Below, one piece after another: positions 60,813 to 64,000 of a stretch of 64,000 bases of DNA. The position numbers were made by a program, and so were the translations under genes. Under the pieces are notes generated by a model. That model made no database searches. It was not told the origin of the DNA and saw nothing but the letters and a program-made list of their open reading frames with translations. The stretch's first letter is position 1; every line of letters starts with the position of its first letter. Source of the stretch: Oxalobacteraceae bacterium AB_14. Its GTDB lineage: Bacteria > Pseudomonadota > Gammaproteobacteria > Burkholderiales > Burkholderiaceae_D. The stretch is taken from assembly GCA_000381565.1 (NCBI GenBank), contig KB906725.1:2341093-2405092 (forward strand), given 5' to 3'.

Positions 60813-63800
60813 ATGTTCTTATCCGATTTCAGTATCAAACGGCCGATCGCGACCATCGTCCTGATCGTCGCTATGATGTGCCTGGGCTTGCTGGCGCTGA
60901 AGAAGCTGCGCGTCAACCAGAACCCGGACGTCGAGGTGCCGTTCATCATCGTCAACGTGCCGTATCCGGGCGCCTCGCCCGACACGGTCGAACGCGAAGT
61001 GGTCAACCGCCTGGAGAAGCCGCTGCAGGCGATCTCCGGCGTGACCAAGCTCGAGAGCGCGGCCAACGAGGGCTCGGCGCAGATCTTCATCGAGTTCAGC
61101 TTCAAGAAGAACCTGATCGAGGCGTCCGACGAGATCCGCAACGCGATCGCCTCGGTGCGCTACAAGCTGCCGCTGGAGATGCGCGAACCTATCCTGCAGC
61201 GCATCGATCCGGCCTCGGACCCGGTGATGCAGATTTCGCTGTCGTCGACCAGCCAGAGCCACGCCGAGATTTCGCGCCTGGCCGAGGACATGCTGTCGGA
61301 CCGCTTCCGCGCGGTGGACGGCGTGTCGCAGGTGCAGGTCAACGGTTCGCTCAAGCGCGAACTGTCGGTGCTGCTGCACGCGGAAAAGCTGCGTGAATAC
61401 AACGTCTCGGTCAGCGACGTGGTCAACGCGCTGCGCAACCAGAACACCAACGCGCCGGTGGGCAAGGTGCGCGGCGTGCTCGACGAGAAGAGCATCCGCC
61501 TGGTGGGGCGCATCATCACCCCGCGCGAATTCGAGAGCGTGGTGGTCAAGCGCCGCGGCGACGAAGTGGTGCGGCTGGCGCAACTGGCCACGATCGAGGA
61601 CGGCTTCGCCGAAATCAACAGCCTGAGCATCCGCAGCGGCAAGCCCAACGTCGGCATCGCCATCTCCCGTTCGCGCGACGCCAGCACGGTGTCGGTGGCG
61701 GCCAAGCTGCGCGAGGAAATCAAGGCGGTCAACGCCACGCTGCCGGCCGGCACCAAGCTGGAGATCACCCGCGACGGCGGCGACGATTCGCAGCGCAGCC
61801 TGAACAACGTGATCGAATCGCTGGTGCTGGGCGCGGTGCTGACCATCTTCGTGGTGTACGCCTTCCTGAACTCGTGGCGCTCGACCCTGATCACGGCAAT
61901 GAGCCTGCCCACCTCGGTGGTGGCGGCCTTCATCGCGGTGTGGCTGTGCGGCTTCACGCTGAACTTCATGACCCTGCTGGGCCTGTCGCTGGCGATCGGC
62001 GTGCTGATCGACGACGCCATCGTGGTGCGGGAAAACATTGTGCGCCACATGCAGATGGGCTCGGACCGCCGCACGGCGGCGCTGAACGGCACCGCCGAAA
62101 TCGGCATGGCGGTGGCCGCGACCACCTTCTCGATCATCGCCGTGTTCATTCCGGTGGCCTTCATGCCGGGCATTTCCGGCGAGTGGTTCCGTCCGTTCGC
62201 GCTGACCGTGACCTGCTCGGTGCTGGTCAGCCTGGGCATCTCGTTCACGCTCGATCCGATGCTGTCGGCCTACTGGGGCGACCCGGTCGACCACCACACG
62301 GCGCCGAAAAAGGGCCTGGGCAAGCTGCTGCAGCGGTTCAACGACTGGTTCGACCACCAGTCCGACCGCTACGGCCGCGTGATCGCCTGGGCGCTGCATC
62401 ACCGCCGCTGGATGGCCATGATCGCGTTCGGCACCTTCGTCGGCGCCATCGGCCTGCATATCAAGTGGGGCGGCTCGAGCTTCCTGCCGGCGGCCGACCG
62501 CAGCACCATCGCCATCGACGTGCGCATGCCGCCGTCGGGCAGCGTGGAGATCGCGCGCCGCAAGATGGAAACCATCGCCGCCATCGCCCGCACGATTCCT
62601 GAAACCAAGGACACCAACTCCAACATCAACGCCGGCGGCGGCCGTATCTACCTCGACATCGGCAAGCGCCAGTTCCGCAAGCGCACCGCCTTCGAGATCG
62701 GCGCCGAGCTGCGCGACAAGATGAGCCATATCGCCGGCGCCGAGATCTCGGTGATCGACGACCTGGGCAACCAGGGCAAGCCGGTGCAGATCGAGTTCAC
62801 CGGCCCGGATTCGCGCCGCCTGATGGAGATCACCAACGCCTACATGGACAAGCTGCGCCAGGTTCCGGGCGCGGTCGATGTCGGCCTGTCGCAGCAGGAC
62901 CCGAAGAACGAGTTGCAGATCGAACTCAATCGCGGCCTGGCCAACTCGATGGGCATCTCCGTCAACGACGCGGCGCAATCGCTGCGGGTGGCGTTCGCCG
63001 GCGTCGAGGTGGGCGACTGGGTCGACCCGACCGGCGAATCGCGCGACGTCGCCGTGCGCCTGGCGCCGGAAGACCGCGTCAGCGCGGAAAACATCGAGCG
63101 CCTGCCGATCTCGGTGACCGGCACCAACCAGATGGTGCCGCTGGACCAGATCGCCACGATCACGATGGGCAAGGGCCCGTCCACCATCGAGCACAAGAAC
63201 GGCAAGCGCACCGTGACCGTGTCGGCCAACGTGCAGGGCCGCTCGCCCGGCGAGGTCAACGCCGACGCCATGAAGCTGGCCAACGCCATCGACTACCCGC
63301 CCGGCTACGGCCTGGACCAGGGCGGCGACGGCAAGAACCAGAGCGAGCTGTTCACGGAAATGGCGATCGCGCTGGTCATGGGTATCGGCCTGATGTACCT
63401 GATCCTGGTCATGCAGTTCGGTTCGTTCACGGCGCCGGTGGCGGTGATGCTGTCGCTGCCGCTGTCGCTGATCGGCGTGGTGCTGGCGCTGCTGGTCACC
63501 AAGAGCACGCTGAACCTGATGAGCTTTATCGGCGTCATCATGCTGATGGGCCTGGTCGCCAAGAACGCCATCCTGCTGCTCGACGCGGCGCGCAAGCGCG
63601 AGGAAGAGGGCTACGGGCGCGAGGATGCGCTGATGTATGCGGGCCGCATGCGCCTGCGTCCGATCCTGATGACCACCTTCGCGCTGATCGCCGGCATGTT
63701 CCCGGTCGCGCTGGGGCTGGGCGAGGGCGGCGAGTTCTACCGTCCGCTGGCGATCGCCATCATCGGCGGCACCATCACCTCGACCATCCTGACCTTGCTG

Positions 63801-64000
63801 GTGGTGCCGACCTTCTATGACAGCATCGAGATCGCCAAGGACCGCGCCATCGCCAAGTTCCACCGCCGCGCCGTGCGCTGGACGGCTGCGCCGGCCCTGG
63901 TCATGACCCTGGTCGAGGGCGTGCTGACGCTGATCTTCGTGCGCTTGGTGTTCCGCATGGTGATGTGGGTGGTGTTCAAGGTAAGCGGCAAGGGCGGCCG
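60813..64000 (+). CDS. RND multidrug/solute efflux pump, HAE1 family (runs off the right edge)
   Basis: At least 1062 residues, with no stop before 64000. MFLSDFSIKRPIATIVLIVA opens TM1. A large periplasmic loop follows, then TM2-6 with the proton-relay segment LSLAIGVLIDDAIVVRENIV near residue 402. The second loop has the VQIEFTGPDSRRLMEITNAY type fold. TM7-12 end near VVPTFYDSIEI, residue about 1000. An extra hydrophobic segment (RWTAAPALVMTLVEGVLTLI, then FVRLVFRMVMWVVF) follows beyond the usual HAE1 end. ATG 60813 lies 3 bases after the adaptor stop. Substrates are unknown. Confidence 0.93.
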   Translation, partial: MFLSDFSIKRPIATIVLIVAMMCLGLLALKKLRVNQNPDVEVPFIIVNVPYPGASPDTVEREVVNRLEKPLQAISGVTKLESAANEGSAQIFIEFSFKKNLIEASDEIRNAIASVRYKLPLEMREPILQRIDPASDPVMQISLSSTSQSHAEISRLAEDMLSDRFRAVDGVSQVQVNGSLKRELSVLLHAEKLREYNVSVSDVVNALRNQNTNAPVGKVRGVLDEKSIRLVGRIITPREFESVVVKRRGDEVVRLAQLATIEDGFAEINSLSIRSGKPNVGIAISRSRDASTVSVAAKLREEIKAVNATLPAGTKLEITRDGGDDSQRSLNNVIESLVLGAVLTIFVVYAFLNSWRSTLITAMSLPTSVVAAFIAVWLCGFTLNFMTLLGLSLAIGVLIDDAIVVRENIVRHMQMGSDRRTAALNGTAEIGMAVAATTFSIIAVFIPVAFMPGISGEWFRPFALTVTCSVLVSLGISFTLDPMLSAYWGDPVDHHTAPKKGLGKLLQRFNDWFDHQSDRYGRVIAWALHHRRWMAMIAFGTFVGAIGLHIKWGGSSFLPAADRSTIAIDVRMPPSGSVEIARRKMETIAAIARTIPETKDTNSNINAGGGRIYLDIGKRQFRKRTAFEIGAELRDKMSHIAGAEISVIDDLGNQGKPVQIEFTGPDSRRLMEITNAYMDKLRQVPGAVDVGLSQQDPKNELQIELNRGLANSMGISVNDAAQSLRVAFAGVEVGDWVDPTGESRDVAVRLAPEDRVSAENIERLPISVTGTNQMVPLDQIATITMGKGPSTIEHKNGKRTVTVSANVQGRSPGEVNADAMKLANAIDYPPGYGLDQGGDGKNQSELFTEMAIALVMGIGLMYLILVMQFGSFTAPVAVMLSLPLSLIGVVLALLVTKSTLNLMSFIGVIMLMGLVAKNAILLLDAARKREEEGYGREDALMYAGRMRLRPILMTTFALIAGMFPVALGLGEGGEFYRPLAIAIIGGTITSTILTLLVVPTFYDSIEIAKDRAIAKFHRRAVRWTAAPALVMTLVEGVLTLIFVRLVFRMVMWVVFKVSGKGG

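Noticed and set aside
60819..63863. Long open frame (about 1000 codons) on the minus strand opposite the RND pump gene
   Set aside because: It is the antisense of a strongly codon-biased high-GC gene. Its product is His/Arg/Gln-rich and shows no family features, while the plus strand encodes a textbook RND pump.

Overview
The window looks like chromosomal DNA of a high-GC betaproteobacterium. The 23S and 5S rRNA sequences and the overall gene complement fit Burkholderiales, most likely the Oxalobacteraceae (Massilia/Duganella/Janthinobacterium group). This is an inference from sequence character and was not checked by a search.

Layout. 1-1.4 kb: the 3' end of an rRNA operon (partial 23S, complete 5S, strong terminators). 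1.5-7.5 kb: a type VI secretion (T6SS) cassette. It has a vgrG broken by one in-frame TAG, a modular peptidoglycan-attacking effector candidate (lytic transglycosylase, LysM and M23 parts), and an exported or lipoprotein gene on each side of the effector that could be immunity proteins. 7.5-18 kb: an alpha-hydroxy-acid (lactate/glycolate) utilisation locus with a GntR/LldR-type regulator, lutA-lutC-lutB, a lactate permease, a LysR-type regulator and glcDEF. It has two matched LldR-like operators and two matched LysR-type operators. 18-23.7 kb: a secreted papain-like protease with a partner gene, a DHH phosphoesterase, a nitronate monooxygenase-like flavoprotein, yajQ and murB. 23.7-32.7 kb: ppnP and a complete wspABCDEFR surface-sensing/c-di-GMP operon on the minus strand, headed by an overlapping 46-codon small ORF. 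32.8-35.1 kb: argF and argG. 35.2-41.4 kb: a large TPR-GAF histidine kinase, rsgA, a pterin carbinolamine dehydratase gene, an M48 protease gene and orn.

41.4-51 kb is more accessory. It holds a tandem pair of Pr6Pr-type membrane proteins (one with an internal deletion), a remnant of a neighbouring gene, a BrnT/BrnA-like toxin-antitoxin pair in AT-rich DNA, a sensor kinase with a periplasmic binding protein, and a decay zone (DUF1501 remnant, truncated HEPN-like gene, frameshifted gene). Next to the decay zone is an intact IS66-type element with an 8-bp target duplication. 51-64 kb: a YecA-like SEC-C protein, SrkA kinase, a 770-residue Ala/Glu-rich coiled-coil protein, an IS630 element inserted in the stop codon of an outer-membrane beta-barrel gene, a DUF475 membrane protein, a DUF212 protein, and an RND efflux adaptor plus pump that runs off the right edge.

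Three copies of a dispersed inverted-repeat element built on TTCCCGC..GCGGGAA lie between genes at about 23.6, 34.1 and 55.1 kb. No tRNA gene or CRISPR array was seen. The most distinctive points are the T6SS effector cassette with its broken spike, the operator architecture of the lactate/glycolate locus, the small ORF coupled to wspA, and the decayed accessory zone beside IS66.
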